Notes: generated by a model from the letters alone, not told the origin. Positions 17,223 to 26,092 are shown, counted from the first letter of the stretch. The stretch: DNA of 64,000 bases from Ruegeria sp. PrR005 (GCF_010500245.1 NZ_JAAGOX010000003.1:1-64000), one strand, 5' to 3'. Translations and numbers: made by a program.

Positions 17223-17795
17223 ATGTTTTATAAAGACGAACGGCTTGCGCTGTTCATCGACGGTTCGAATCTTTATGCGGCTGCAAAGGCTCTTGGTTTT
17301 GACATCGACTATAAGTTGCTTCGCCAAGAGTTTATGCGACGCGGCAAGATGTTGAGAGCCTTCTACTACACGGCGCTGCTGGAGAATGACGAATACTCAC
17401 CGATCCGTCCACTCGTTGATTGGTTGCACTACAATGGCTTCACCATGGTGACAAAGCCGGCGAAGGAATACACCGACAGCATGGGGCGCCGTAAGGTCAA
17501 GGGGAACATGGACATCGAACTGACCGTCGATGCCATGGAATTGGCTCCGCGCGTCGACCATATTGTCCTGTTTTCAGGCGATGGCGATTTCCGGCCGCTG
17601 GTGGCCAGCCTCCAGCGCCAAGGGGTTCGTGTCTCGGTCGTTTCGACGATTCGCAGCCAACCCCCGATGATTTCGGACGAATTGCGCCGCCAGGCCGACA
17701 ACTTCATCGAACTCGAAGAATTGCGTGACGTGATCGGTCGCCCCCCGCGCGACGTTCCGATGGAACCGAGATCGGTCGCGGCGAACGCGCAGTAA
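17223..17795 (+). CDS. NYN-domain (LabA/DUF88-like) protein
   Basis: A 190-residue protein with a PIN-like NYN fold, expected to be a metal-dependent RNase. Acidic positions of the family are visible: FIDGSNLY (Asp14), KGNMDIELTVDAMEL and LFSGDGDFRPLV. ATG 17223 follows GGAAGGA. Homologues form the LabA/DUF88 group; the alphaproteobacterial members are uncharacterised as far as I know. It stands alone between divergent folK and the ispH cluster, 205 bases upstream of ispH. Confidence 0.85.
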   Translation: MFYKDERLALFIDGSNLYAAAKALGFDIDYKLLRQEFMRRGKMLRAFYYTALLENDEYSPIRPLVDWLHYNGFTMVTKPAKEYTDSMGRRKVKGNMDIELTVDAMELAPRVDHIVLFSGDGDFRPLVASLQRQGVRVSVVSTIRSQPPMISDELRRQADNFIELEELRDVIGRPPRDVPMEPRSVAANAQ

Positions 17796-17837
17796 AAGCC
17801 ACGCGCCAAAGCGCAAAGCTCTAATCGCAAAAATAGG

Positions 17838-17865
17838 ACGGCCGGGCGAGCGATCACCCGGCCGT
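17838..17865 (+). terminator. Hairpin after NYN gene
   Basis: ACGGCCGGG (17838-17846) pairs perfectly with CCCGGCCGT (17857-17865) around a 10-base loop. It follows the NYN stop by 42 bases, but only TCTGCG follows, so it lacks a clear T tract. Probably a transcript end or a stabilising hairpin. Confidence 0.5.
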
Positions 17866-17913
17866 TCTGCGTACTGAAAAATGGACTTCGGACCAATGCC
17901 CGTTTTCTAGGCC

Positions 17914-17939
17914 CGTCACGTGACGGTTTCGTGACGTCA
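17914..17939. promoter_or_regulatory. Palindrome and related half-site upstream of ispH
   Basis: CGTCACGTGACG (17914-17925) is a perfect 12-base palindrome. Four bases later CGTGACGTCA (17930-17939) repeats the CGTGACG element and contains the palindrome TGACGTCA. The pair lies 62-87 bases before the ispH start and after the hairpin that follows the NYN gene, a suitable position for an operator. No known regulator is assigned. Confidence 0.45.
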
Positions 17940-18000
17940 TGGCCCGGACTGGACGTTCGTCAGCCAAAGCCTTACCTGTTCCGGGCAAGGAGAAGCCGCC

Positions 18001-18951
18001 ATGACCAAACCGCCCCTTACCCTGTACCTTGCCGCGCCGCGCGGATTTTGCGCCGGCGTCGACCGCGCCATAAAGATTGTCGAAATGGCCATCGAGAAAT
18101 GGGGCGCGCCAGTCTATGTCCGGCACGAAATCGTGCACAACAAATTCGTGGTCGACGTATTGCGCGCCAAGGGCGCGGTATTCGTCGAGGAACTGGATGA
18201 ATGCCCCGATGACCGGCCGGTCATCTTCTCGGCTCATGGCGTCCCCAAATCCATTCCGGCCGAGGCCGAGCGCCGCCAGATGGTCTTTGTCGATGCCACC
18301 TGCCCGCTGGTGTCCAAGGTTCATATCGAGGCAGAGCGTCACGCCGAAAACGGCCTACAAATCATCATGATCGGCCATCGCGGCCACCCCGAAACCATTG
18401 GTACCATGGGGCAATTGCCCGAAGGCGAGGTGCTGCTGGTGGAAACGGTCGAGGACGTGGCCCGCATCGTGGTGCGCGACCCCCAACATCTCGCCTTTGT
18501 GACCCAGACCACCCTGTCGGTGGACGATACCCGCGACATCGTCGCGGCTCTTCAGGCGCGGTTCCCGCACATCGTCGGCCCTCACAAGGAAGACATCTGT
18601 TACGCCACCACGAATCGGCAGGAAGCGGTCAAGGCGGTTGCTCCCGTGTCCGATGCCCTGCTGGTTGTGGGCGCGCCGAATTCGTCGAATTCGCGCAGGC
18701 TGGTCGAGGTCGCGGCCAAGGCAGGGTGCGGATATGCTCAGCTGGTACAACGAGCCGGAGAAATCGACTGGCGTGCTCTGGACGGTATCCGAAGTGTCGC
18801 CGTCAGCGCCGGGGCCTCTGCCCCCGAACTACTGGTCAACGAAGTGATCGACGCCTTTCGCGACCGCTTTGCCGTGACAGTCGAAGTGGTCGAGACCGCG
18901 ATCGAACACGTCGAATTCAAGGTGCCCAGGGTGTTGCGGCAACCCGCATGA
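18001..18951 (+). CDS. ispH: 4-hydroxy-3-methylbut-2-enyl diphosphate reductase
   Basis: Last enzyme of the MEP isoprenoid pathway, an Fe-S protein that makes IPP and DMAPP, 316 residues. The three cluster-binding cysteines are Cys17 (APRGFCAGV), Cys101 ([12 protein letters not shown]) and Cys200 ([12 protein letters not shown]). Other signatures: [34 protein letters not shown] and the late [13 protein letters not shown]. The stop overlaps the glutathione transferase start (ATGA), so expression is coupled. A palindromic candidate operator lies upstream. Confidence 0.96.
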   Translation: MTKPPLTLYLAAPRGFCAGVDRAIKIVEMAIEKWGAPVYVRHEIVHNKFVVDVLRAKGAVFVEELDECPDDRPVIFSAHGVPKSIPAEAERRQMVFVDATCPLVSKVHIEAERHAENGLQIIMIGHRGHPETIGTMGQLPEGEVLLVETVEDVARIVVRDPQHLAFVTQTTLSVDDTRDIVAALQARFPHIVGPHKEDICYATTNRQEAVKAVAPVSDALLVVGAPNSSNSRRLVEVAAKAGCGYAQLVQRAGEIDWRALDGIRSVAVSAGASAPELLVNEVIDAFRDRFAVTVEVVETAIEHVEFKVPRVLRQPA

Positions 18952-19595
18952 CCCCGCCCCGACCGGTTCTGACCGGCTACAGCCACAGCATCTATACCCG
19001 GATCATCCGCCTGATCCTGTTGGAGAAAGGCATAGCATTCGACTACGTGGAGCATGATCCGTTTGCTCAGGGCACGCTTGGTCCGCACCCATTCGGCCGT
19101 GTACCCTTCCTTTGCCATGGGGATTTTGCGATTTACGAAACCGCAGCGATTTCGGCCTATCTGGACGCCGCGTTCGACGGGCCGCCTATGATGCCAGACA
19201 GCCCACAGGCAGCCGCCCGGGCGATACAAGTGGTCTGTATTGCCGATGCTTACGCCTATTGGCCGATGGTTCGCCAGATCTACGAACATGCGGTTTTCCG
19301 CCCCGCCTACGGCGAACCGAGTGATCCTGCGGAAGTCCAGGACAGCTTGCGCCGCACGCCCAAAGTCCTGGCCGCGCTGGACGAGATTGCACGCGAGGGC
19401 CTGGTGTTATCCCAGGGTTTTGGTCGGGCGGAATGCCATCTGGCCCCCATGATAGCCGCGCTCGTACATGCGCCCGAAGGGGCCGACCTGCTGGCCCGCT
19501 ACCCCGGCCTGTATGAATGGTGGCTGCGGACAGCGCCCCGACCCAGCCTGCGCGAGACTGAAACCTCGCTTCCAAGTGGTAACGTTCAAAGCTAG
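18948..19595 (+). CDS. Glutathione S-transferase family protein
   Basis: A 215-residue GST-like protein. The N-terminal thioredoxin-like domain runs to about residue 75 ([20 protein letters not shown], with a HPFGRVPFL block and the Glu-Thr pair [12 protein letters not shown] that binds the glutathione gamma-glutamyl group). The all-helical C-terminal domain follows. There is no Cys in the active-site loop; the first hydroxyl candidates are Ser12 and Ser14. ATG 18948 overlaps the ispH stop. Substrate unknown. Confidence 0.82.
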   Translation: MTPPRPVLTGYSHSIYTRIIRLILLEKGIAFDYVEHDPFAQGTLGPHPFGRVPFLCHGDFAIYETAAISAYLDAAFDGPPMMPDSPQAAARAIQVVCIADAYAYWPMVRQIYEHAVFRPAYGEPSDPAEVQDSLRRTPKVLAALDEIAREGLVLSQGFGRAECHLAPMIAALVHAPEGADLLARYPGLYEWWLRTAPRPSLRETETSLPSGNVQS

Positions 19596-19646
19596 GCTGG
19601 ACAGGCTCGAAAACCCCCTCCTCCACGCGTGACGCCAGGGCGAACT

Positions 19647-19721
19647 ATGACAAAAAATGAATACATCGTGGTCGTGAAGAACACCGAGACAACCGCACAA
19701 TCGTCGGAGAAAAGCTTATGA
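19647..19721 (+). CDS. Possible 24-residue leader ORF
   Basis: ATG 19647 opens MTKNEYIVVVKN, then TETTAQSSEKSL, and ends at TGA 19719-19721. That stop overlaps the ATG of the DUF3429 gene (TTATGAGC), and the gene's own GGAGA ribosome site lies inside the leader's last codons. This arrangement would couple translation of the two. The leader has a purine-rich CAGGG stretch upstream. It may be a regulatory leader or simply chance; there is no protein evidence. Confidence 0.35.
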   Translation: MTKNEYIVVVKNTETTAQSSEKSL

Positions 19722-20170
19722 GCGGTATTCCTCGCGTGCCGCTTTTCCTGGGCCTGGCCGGGCTGCTGCCCTTTATCTGGGGGGCGGCTACCTACCTGCT
19801 TCCCGCCTTGCAGGCGTGGGGCGCAGGAATTCTTGGGCCGCGGTTCATCGGCCCCTATGTCCAGATCGCCTACGGCCAAATCATTCTCGCCTTCATGTCG
19901 GGGGTTCTCTGGGGATTTGCCACCAAAGCTGACGGCGGGCAGGCCGCGACCGGTTATGTCTTGTCCGTAATCCCTGCTCTTTGGGCGTTCTTCATGACCG
20001 GCGGCGGACCGACAAGCGCGGCCGTGAACCTGATTTTCGGCTTCCTGGGCCTTTTGATGCTGGATGCAGCCTTTGCCGCATGGGGGCTGGCGCCAGTGTG
20101 GTGGATGCGGTTGCGCCTGGTGCTGACCTTTGTAGTTGTGTCCTGCCTGTCTGCCGGAGTTTTCCTGTGA
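19718..20170 (+). CDS. DUF3429 membrane protein
   Basis: A 150-residue inner-membrane protein with about five hydrophobic segments. The stretch VPLFLGLAGLLPFIWGAATY and the conserved YGQIILAFMSGVLWGF are the DUF3429 pattern. Function is unknown. ATG 19718 overlaps the stop of the short leader ORF, and its own stop overlaps the methyltransferase GTG (GTGA), so the three are translationally linked. Confidence 0.8.
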   Translation: MSGIPRVPLFLGLAGLLPFIWGAATYLLPALQAWGAGILGPRFIGPYVQIAYGQIILAFMSGVLWGFATKADGGQAATGYVLSVIPALWAFFMTGGGPTSAAVNLIFGFLGLLMLDAAFAAWGLAPVWWMRLRLVLTFVVVSCLSAGVFL

Positions 20171-20760
20171 GCGACCCGGAAACCATTCGCGTTTACCAGA
20201 GCCGGGCCGCTGACTACGCGGCCATGACCGACGAACATAACGCAACCGATCCAGAGCTGACGGCTTTTGTCGCAAACCTGCCGCAGGGCTCTCATGTTCT
20301 AGATCTGGGCTGTGGCCCGGGAACATCGGCCGCCGCACTGGTACGCGCGGGAATGCGGGTCACCGCCATGGATGCGTCCGCCGAAATGGTGAAACTGGCG
20401 GCCCGACATCCCGGCGTCACCGTCCGGCAGGCAACTTTCGATGACGTGGTCGAAATAGCAGAGTTTGACGGCATATGGGCCAATTTCAGTCTCTTGCATG
20501 CGCCACGCCACGCCTTTCCCGGACATCTGGCCGTCTTGCACAGGGCCTTGAAACCCGGCGGGCTTTTCCATATCGCCCTAAAGCTCGGCACTGGCGAGGC
20601 GCGCGACGCGCTTGGCCGGTTCTACAGCTATTACACGGAAGACGAACTGGAGACGCGGATGCAAGTGGCAGGCTTTACAATCATTGACCGGGCCTTTGGT
20701 GCCGGACCTGGATTGAGTGGCGAGGTCTCCGACTGGATCGCGGTGCGCGCCCGTGCCTGA
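20167..20760 (+). CDS. Class I SAM-dependent methyltransferase
   Basis: A 197-residue Rossmann-fold methyltransferase. Motif [20 protein letters not shown] binds S-adenosylmethionine; the acidic residue at the end of strand 2 (VTAMDAS) and motif [14 protein letters not shown] follow; [11 protein letters not shown] is motif III-like. It starts at GTG 20167 overlapping the DUF3429 stop. Its methyl acceptor (small molecule more likely than nucleic acid) cannot be told. Its end overlaps the GTG start of rnhA by eight bases. Confidence 0.85.
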   Translation: MSDPETIRVYQSRAADYAAMTDEHNATDPELTAFVANLPQGSHVLDLGCGPGTSAAALVRAGMRVTAMDASAEMVKLAARHPGVTVRQATFDDVVEIAEFDGIWANFSLLHAPRHAFPGHLAVLHRALKPGGLFHIALKLGTGEARDALGRFYSYYTEDELETRMQVAGFTIIDRAFGAGPGLSGEVSDWIAVRARA

Positions 20761-21220
20761 ACTTTTTGCCTATACCGACGGTGCCTGTTCGGGAAACCCC
20801 GGTCCGGGTGGCTGGGGCGTCTTGCTGCGAGCGGTTGAAGGGGAAACCATCCTCAAGGAACGCGAACTGAATGGTGGAGAAGGCGATACCACCAACAACA
20901 GGATGGAACTTCTGGCCGCCATCAACGCGCTGGAAACACTGGAACGCCCCTCGCAGATTACAGTTGTCACTGACAGCGCCTATGTAAAAAACGGCGTGAC
21001 CGGCTGGATCTTTGGCTGGAAACGCAACGGCTGGAAAACCGCCGACCGCAAGCCGGTCAAGAATGTGGAACTCTGGCAGCGGCTGGACGCGGCACAGGCG
21101 CGTCACGACGTGACCTGGAAATGGGTCAAGGGACATGCCGGTCATCCCGAGAACGAGCGCGCCGACGAACTGGCACGCGAGGGAATGAAGCCCTTCAAAC
21201 CGGCCAAGGCCAAGCCATGA
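20753..21220 (+). CDS. rnhA: Ribonuclease HI
   Basis: Cleaves RNA in RNA-DNA hybrids, 155 residues. The catalytic DEDD set is intact: Asp9 ([14 protein letters not shown]), Glu52 (NNRMELLAA), Asp74 (VTDSAYV) and Asp138 ([12 protein letters not shown]). The start is GTG 20753, inside the end of the methyltransferase gene. It is followed by the TRIC-like channel gene with a four-base overlap. The order ispH near rnhA is common in Rhodobacteraceae. Confidence 0.95.
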   Translation: MPELFAYTDGACSGNPGPGGWGVLLRAVEGETILKERELNGGEGDTTNNRMELLAAINALETLERPSQITVVTDSAYVKNGVTGWIFGWKRNGWKTADRKPVKNVELWQRLDAAQARHDVTWKWVKGHAGHPENERADELAREGMKPFKPAKAKP

Positions 21221-21846
21221 GCCTGCTCGCCCTGCTCGACTATGCTTCGGTCCTGGTCTTTGCCCTGACCGGGGCGCTGGTGGCCAGCCGGGCGCAACTC
21301 GATCTGGTAGGGTTTGCCTTTGTCGCCTGCCTGACGGCGGTGGGCGGCGGTACCATGCGTGACCTGCTATTGGATCGCGACCCGGTGTTCTGGGTGGGCC
21401 AGCCCGCCTATATCCTGATCGCCTCGGGTGCCGCCGCGCTGGTCTTCTTCACTGCCCATCTGGTCGAAAGCCGCTATCGCCTGCTGATTTGGCTCGACAG
21501 TTTCGCGCTGTCCATCGCGGTGGCGGCAGGCACCGGGGTGGCGCTGGCGCAGGCACAACCGCCGGTGATCGTGGTGCTGATGGGCATGATGACCGGCTGT
21601 CTGGGCGGGTTGATGCGCGATGTGGTCTGCAACGAAGTGCCACTAGTCCTGAAACAAGGCGAGCTATACGTCTCCTGTGCGCTGGCGGGAGCGGTGGCGG
21701 CGGTGATCGCCACCGGGCTGGGGCTCGCCACCCTGACCGCGCTGGGCCTTTGCGCGATTGTCTGCTGGGGTCTGCGCGCCGGCTCGCTGATCTTTGGCTG
21801 GCGCCTGCCGGTCTATAAAAGCCGCCCGCCGCGCACGCGCGGCTGA
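21217..21846 (+). CDS. TRIC/UPF0126 family cation channel-like protein
   Basis: A 209-residue membrane protein with the internal repeat of the UPF0126 family: [12 protein letters not shown]-type glycine-rich helices appear in each half, with the pore signatures [20 protein letters not shown] and [18 protein letters not shown]. Bacterial homologues of eukaryotic TRIC channels carry the same motifs and conduct K+ or other cations. The ATG overlaps the rnhA stop. It ends the plus-strand run; a repeat-type hairpin follows. Confidence 0.85.
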   Translation: MSLLALLDYASVLVFALTGALVASRAQLDLVGFAFVACLTAVGGGTMRDLLLDRDPVFWVGQPAYILIASGAAALVFFTAHLVESRYRLLIWLDSFALSIAVAAGTGVALAQAQPPVIVVLMGMMTGCLGGLMRDVVCNEVPLVLKQGELYVSCALAGAVAAVIATGLGLATLTALGLCAIVCWGLRAGSLIFGWRLPVYKSRPPRTRG

Positions 21847-21855
21847 CACCCCTTC

Positions 21856-21896
21856 ATTTCGCCAAAATACTCCGGTGCGCGAGGCAGAGCCTCGCA
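21856..21896. repeat. REP-like element with hairpin between convergent genes
   Basis: ATTTCGCCAAAATACTCC (21856-21873) is followed by a perfect hairpin, GCGAGGC (21879-21885), loop AGA, GCCTCGC (21889-21895). The combination of an ...AAATACTCC core and a GC-rich hairpin recurs between genes in roseobacter genomes as a dispersed element (from memory). Here it separates the ends of the TRIC gene and the minus-strand small membrane protein and may also terminate transcription. Confidence 0.6.
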
Positions 21897-21911
21897 TCCG
21901 CCCTGCCAGTC

Positions 21912-22151
21912 TCAGCGCCGCCGCAAATAGGTCTGCCAGAGCCAGACCACGAGAAGCGCCCCCAGCACCGCGCCGACAAAGCCTGACAGCCATCCCATCA
22001 TGGTCAAGAGGCCGCGCAGGATCAGCCCGCCGATCAGCGCGCCCACGATGCCAATCAGCATGGTGGTGGGAATATCCGCCTCGACCCGCATCAGACGGGT
22101 GGCCAGGAAACCGGCTGCGGCGCCGATGATGATCAGGGCAACTACATGCAT
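21912..22151 (-). CDS. GlsB/YeaQ/YmgE-family small membrane protein
   Basis: A 79-residue protein with three hydrophobic segments. The pattern IIGAAAGFLATRLM, then IPTTMLIGIVGALIGGLIL, matches the GlsB/YeaQ/YmgE (transglycosylase-associated) stress-protein family. It has no catalytic residues. It begins one base after the stop of another small membrane protein and ends the def-fmt minus-strand run. Confidence 0.85.
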   Translation of the reverse strand: MHVVALIIIGAAAGFLATRLMRVEADIPTTMLIGIVGALIGGLILRGLLTMMGWLSGFVGAVLGALLVVWLWQTYLRRR

Positions 22152-22152
22152 C

Positions 22153-22389
22153 TCATTTCCTCCAGTGGAACGGCACGATGATCAGCGCCCCGATGGACGA
22201 AAGAATGGCGTTCATCCCCGGAGAGGCAAACCCGATCCCGAACATGATCCGCACAAAGTAAAACAGGAACGCCCCGCCGACGCAGATGATGATGGATTGC
22301 AGATAGCCGTTATGGGTGAACCCCGATTTTTCGGAGATGTAGCCGACAATCCCGGCGATAACGACCGTTCCCATCAGAACCATGAACAT
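22153..22389 (-). CDS. Small membrane protein downstream of fmt
   Basis: A 78-residue protein with two to three hydrophobic segments (MFMVLMGTVVIAGIVGYISE, YLQSIIICVGGAFLFYFVRI). It resembles the GlsB/YeaQ fold in size and glycine spacing but is not a close copy of its neighbour. ATG 22389 lies 14 bases after the fmt stop; a longer open frame reading into fmt has no support. Probably expressed with fmt. Function unknown. Confidence 0.7.
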   Translation of the reverse strand: MFMVLMGTVVIAGIVGYISEKSGFTHNGYLQSIIICVGGAFLFYFVRIMFGIGFASPGMNAILSSIGALIIVPFHWRK

Positions 22390-22403
22390 GCGCAAAGCCC
22401 CTT

Positions 22404-23309
22404 CTACAGGCGGGTTCCCCTTGGCACGGGCCAGCCGCGCAGGAAGATGTCGGCATCCTGCGCCCCTTTGCCCGCTCGTTGCAAGCGGGTGAGTGACACT
22501 GCACCCGTGCCGCAAGCCACGGTCAACGCATCATCCAGTACCTCACCCGGGGTGCCCTGCCCCATGGTCAGGCGCGAGGCGAGCAGCTTCACCCGTTCAC
22601 CCGCGATCTCGGTCCAGGCGCCGGGAAAGGGCGAGAGACCCCGGATCTGCCGGTCGATCTCGACCGCCGGGCGGGTCCAGTCCACCCGCGCCTCAGCCTT
22701 GTCGATCTTGGCGGCATAGGTGACGCCCACCTCGGGCTGCGGCTCGGGCGTCAATTCGGGCAGGCACGCCAGCGCTTCGACGACCAGATCGGCGCCCATT
22801 GCTGACAGTCGGTCATGCAAGGCGCCGGTGTTTTCCTCCGCCCCGATGGATATCGCGGCGCGCAGCAGCACCGGACCGGTATCCAAGCCTGCCTCCATTT
22901 GCATGATGCAGATACCGGTCTGATCATCCCCCGCCATAATCGCCCGGTGAATCGGCGCCGCGCCACGCCAGCGGGGCAACAGGCTGGCGTGGATATTGAG
23001 GCAGCCGTGGCGCGGCGCGTCCAGCACCGGCTGCGGCAGGATCAGCCCATAGGCCACCACCACCGCCACATCGGCGCCCAGCGCCACGAAATCCGCCTGC
23101 GCCTCGGCCTCTTTCAGCGAAACCGGGTGGCGCACCTCCAGCCCTAGCTCCAGCGCGCGGGCATGGACGGGCGTCGGGCGGTCCTTTTTGCCGCGCCCCG
23201 CCGGGCGGGGCGGCTGGCAATAGACGGCGGCGATCTCATGCCCGGCCTCTACCAGCGCATCTAGCACTGGGACCGAGAAATCGGGGGTTCCCATGAACAC
23301 GACGCGCAT
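22404..23309 (-). CDS. fmt: Methionyl-tRNA formyltransferase
   Basis: Formylates initiator Met-tRNA using 10-formyl-tetrahydrofolate, 301 residues. N-terminal Rossmann domain: [20 protein letters not shown]; catalytic core [20 protein letters not shown] and the folate loop [14 protein letters not shown]-terminal OB-like domain with [19 protein letters not shown]. It follows three def paralogues in an operon that both adds and removes the formyl group. Confidence 0.95.
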   Translation of the reverse strand: MRVVFMGTPDFSVPVLDALVEAGHEIAAVYCQPPRPAGRGKKDRPTPVHARALELGLEVRHPVSLKEAEAQADFVALGADVAVVVAYGLILPQPVLDAPRHGCLNIHASLLPRWRGAAPIHRAIMAGDDQTGICIMQMEAGLDTGPVLLRAAISIGAEENTGALHDRLSAMGADLVVEALACLPELTPEPQPEVGVTYAAKIDKAEARVDWTRPAVEIDRQIRGLSPFPGAWTEIAGERVKLLASRLTMGQGTPGEVLDDALTVACGTGAVSLTRLQRAGKGAQDADIFLRGWPVPRGTRL

Positions 23310-23313
23310 CGCC

Positions 23314-23811
23314 TCAGCCCCCCATCTTGCGCGCCTTGCGCAGCAGCATGTCGCGTTTCACCTTGCTGAGATTGTCGAAATACATCCGCCCGTTCAGGTG
23401 GTCGATCTGATGCTGCACGCTGGTCGCCTCGATGCCGACAAAATCCCGCCGGTCGACCTGACCCTGTTCGTTCAGGAACCGCACCGTCACCGCACGCGGG
23501 CGCTTCAGCCTGGCAGAGACGCCGGGCAGGTTGGGGCTGGCCTCGTCATGTTCGCGCAACTCGACCGAGGCATGCAGGATCTCAGGGTTCGCCAGACGCA
23601 CCGCACGGCCCCGCTCGGACGAGCCATCGACCACCGCCAGCCGCAGCATCACCCCGATCTGCGGCGCGGCCAGGCCCACACCCGGCATCGCCTCCATCGT
23701 GTCGATCATGTCGTCCCAGATGGCGCGGATCTCGTCGGTGATTTCACTCACTTCGGCGGCGCGGGTGCGCAAATGCTTGTCGGGCCAGGGCAGGCAACGG
23801 CGGACGGTCAT
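23314..23811 (-). CDS. Peptide deformylase paralogue with mutated active site
   Basis: A 165-residue member of the peptide deformylase family, third in a row of three. Motif 1, GVGLAAPQ (44-51), is intact. The Cys-bearing EGCLS motif is replaced by EASPNLPG (no Cys), and the metal/catalytic HExxH motif reads HQIDH (134-138), with the DNA codon CAG in place of a Glu codon. One metal ligand (Cys) and the catalytic Glu are both missing, so ordinary deformylase activity is unlikely. It overlaps the preceding def gene by four bases and is followed by fmt after four. Confidence 0.9.
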   Translation of the reverse strand: MTVRRCLPWPDKHLRTRAAEVSEITDEIRAIWDDMIDTMEAMPGVGLAAPQIGVMLRLAVVDGSSERGRAVRLANPEILHASVELREHDEASPNLPGVSARLKRPRAVTVRFLNEQGQVDRRDFVGIEATSVQHQIDHLNGRMYFDNLSKVKRDMLLRKARKMGG

Positions 23812-24305
23812 GGATGGTTTCCCTCATAAGCGGACAGCATGGCGGCGCGGGCCTGCGGGTCCAGATGATCCAGCGTGACGACCCCGTTGAGATGATCGAA
23901 CTCATGCTGGATGCAACGCGCCTCGAACCCGTCGAAATCGGCCATGTGAATGTCGCCCTCGGGCGCGGTCCATTGCACGGTTACCGCCTTGGGCCGAGTG
24001 ACGGGCACCGAGAGGCCTGGGATCGAGAGGCACACCTCCTCCATCTCGACCGGCACCCGCTCGGCGGCCATGATCACCGGGTTGATCATGGCCATCGGGC
24101 TGGAGGTGCCCTCTTTCCAGCCCACATCCATGACAAAGAACCGCTGCATCACCCCCACCTGCGGCGCGGCCAGCCCGCGCCCTTTGGCGGCATACATGGT
24201 GTCGAACATGTCGCGGATCAGATCGTCGGGCACGATCCCCTCGACCGGGTCACAGCGTTGCGACAGGCGTGCATCGGGCCATGTCAGGATCGGCAGGACA
24301 CTCAC
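23808..24305 (-). CDS. def: Peptide deformylase, type with EVCLS motif
   Basis: A 165-residue peptide deformylase, second of three tandem copies. Motif 1 GRGLAAPQ and motif 3 HEFDH (134-138) are intact; motif 2 reads EVCLS instead of EGCLS, with the metal-binding Cys92 retained. The Gly-to-Val change is seen in atypical deformylases and may alter substrate range. Probably catalytic. It overlaps both neighbours by four bases (ATGA). Confidence 0.88.
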   Translation of the reverse strand: MSVLPILTWPDARLSQRCDPVEGIVPDDLIRDMFDTMYAAKGRGLAAPQVGVMQRFFVMDVGWKEGTSSPMAMINPVIMAAERVPVEMEEVCLSIPGLSVPVTRPKAVTVQWTAPEGDIHMADFDGFEARCIQHEFDHLNGVVTLDHLDPQARAAMLSAYEGNHP

Positions 24306-24820
24306 GCCCTCGCCCGCTCGCGCTTCAGCTTCTGCATCTTGCGGGTGATCATCTGGCGTTTCAGCGGCTTGAGATAGTCGATGAACAGCTTGCCATCCAG
24401 ATGGTCGATCTCGTGCTGCACGCAGGTAGCCCAGAGCCCATCAAAGGTCTCGCTTTGCAACTTGCCGTCGCGGTCGATCCATTCCACATCCACCACCTTG
24501 GGGCGGGTCACCTCGGCATATTGCTCGGGGATGGACAGGCAGCCTTCCTCGTAAACATTCGTCTCGTCCGAGCTGGCCAGGATACGCGGGTTGAACATAA
24601 CAAGCGGGCGGGCGGGCGCGCTTTCTTCCTTGACGCAATCCAGCACGATCAAACGGTCGAGTACGCCGATCTGCGGCGCCGCCAGACCGATGCCCGGCGC
24701 GTCATACATGGTTTCCAGCATGTCGTCGGCCAGTGCACGCAGTTCGTCCGAGATATCGGCAACGGGCGCGCAGACCTTTTTCAGGCGCGGATCGGGATGA
24801 ATGAGAATAGCACGTTTCAT
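24302..24820 (-). CDS. def: Peptide deformylase, canonical
   Basis: Removes the formyl group from N-terminal formyl-Met, 172 residues. All three motifs are standard: GIGLAAPQ (43-50), EGCLS (92-96, ligand Cys94) and HEIDH (136-140, catalytic Glu137). The C-terminal basic tail (RKMQKLKRERARA) follows helix 3, as in type-1B-like enzymes. It is the first gene of the def-def-def-fmt run and likely the essential enzyme. Confidence 0.95.
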   Translation of the reverse strand: MKRAILIHPDPRLKKVCAPVADISDELRALADDMLETMYDAPGIGLAAPQIGVLDRLIVLDCVKEESAPARPLVMFNPRILASSDETNVYEEGCLSIPEQYAEVTRPKVVDVEWIDRDGKLQSETFDGLWATCVQHEIDHLDGKLFIDYLKPLKRQMITRKMQKLKRERARA

Positions 24821-24919
24821 GGCCCCGATTTAGGCGATTGCCCGCCCTGCTGCAACGCCCCTTGCACGTGGCGGCAAACAGGCTAGCCTCTGGCCGACCA
24901 GATGACCCCGGAGACAGAC

Positions 24920-26092
24920 ATGAGCTTTGACGACCTGATCGACCGCCACGGTACCTTTTGTTCGAAATGGGACATGATGGAACCCATCTATGGTGTGCCC
25001 GCCCAGGACGGTCTGGCCATGTGGGTCGCCGACATGGATTTCCGCGCGCCCGATCATGTGCTGGCTAAGCTGCGCGAGATGACCGACCACGGCGTGCTGG
25101 GCTATGTCAACTATGACAAACCCTATACCGACGCGATCCGCTGGTGGATGCGCAACCGCCACGACTGGGATGTGGCGCCCGAGGCAATCTTTACCACCAC
25201 CGGGTTGGTGAACGGGGTCGGCATGTGCCTCGATACCTTTACCCAGCCGGGCGACGGGATCGTGCTGTTCACCCCGGTCTATCATGCCTTTGCAAAGGTG
25301 ATCCGCAATGCGGGCCGGCAGGTGGTGGAATGCCAGATGGTCAACACCGATGGCCGGTACGAGATGGACTTTGCTGCCTATGACGCGCAGATGACCGGCA
25401 ACGAGCGCATGGTGATCCTGTGCTCGCCGCACAATCCGGGCGGCCGGGTCTGGACGCGGGAGGAGCTGCGCGCGGTGGCAGATTTTGCCAAGCGGCACGA
25501 CCTCTTGTTGTTGTCGGACGAAATCCACCATGACCTGGTCTATCCCGGCCACACCCATATCCCGATGCCCAACGCGGCGCCCGACATCGTCGACCGGCTG
25601 TTGATGCTGACCGCGCCGTCCAAGACCTTCAACATCGCAGGACTGCATACCGGCCAGGTGATCATACCCGATCCCGAGCTGCGCGGTCGCTTTGCCAAAC
25701 GGATGGCAGCGCTGTCGCTGGCACCGAACTCGACCGGTCAGATGGCGACGCTGACCGCCTATTCGCCGGAGGGGGCCGAATGGGTTGATGGGTTGCTAGC
25801 CTATCTGGACGAGAACCGACGCCTGTTCGACAGCGCCATCGCGGCGATCCCAGGCCTGCGATCGATGCCGCTCGAAGCGACCTATCTCGCATGGGTGGAT
25901 TTTTCGGGCACCGGGATGGACCGGGCCGAATTCACCGAACGGGTCGAACAGCAGGCCAAGATCGCGGTCAACCACGGCACCAGCTTCGGCACTGGCGGCG
26001 AGAGTTTCCTGCGCTTCAACCTGGGCACCCAACGGGCCCGGATCGAAGAGGCGATCGACCGGCTGAACCAAGCCTTCGGCGATTTGCAATAG
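24920..26092 (+). CDS. MalY/PatB-family PLP-dependent C-S lyase
   Basis: Fold-type I PLP enzyme of the MalY/PatB branch, 390 residues, usually a cystathionine beta-lyase or C-S lyase. Family signatures: MWVADMDFRAPDHV, YVNYDKPYTDAIRWWM, CSPHNPGGRVWTREEL, LSDEIHHDLVYPG and the PLP-lysine block TAPSKTFNIAGLHTGQ. GGAG precedes ATG 24920; ATG 24902 in frame is less well placed. It stands alone. Roles in methionine synthesis or sulfur-compound cleavage are both possible. Confidence 0.87.
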   Translation: MSFDDLIDRHGTFCSKWDMMEPIYGVPAQDGLAMWVADMDFRAPDHVLAKLREMTDHGVLGYVNYDKPYTDAIRWWMRNRHDWDVAPEAIFTTTGLVNGVGMCLDTFTQPGDGIVLFTPVYHAFAKVIRNAGRQVVECQMVNTDGRYEMDFAAYDAQMTGNERMVILCSPHNPGGRVWTREELRAVADFAKRHDLLLLSDEIHHDLVYPGHTHIPMPNAAPDIVDRLLMLTAPSKTFNIAGLHTGQVIIPDPELRGRFAKRMAALSLAPNSTGQMATLTAYSPEGAEWVDGLLAYLDENRRLFDSAIAAIPGLRSMPLEATYLAWVDFSGTGMDRAEFTERVEQQAKIAVNHGTSFGTGGESFLRFNLGTQRARIEEAIDRLNQAFGDLQ

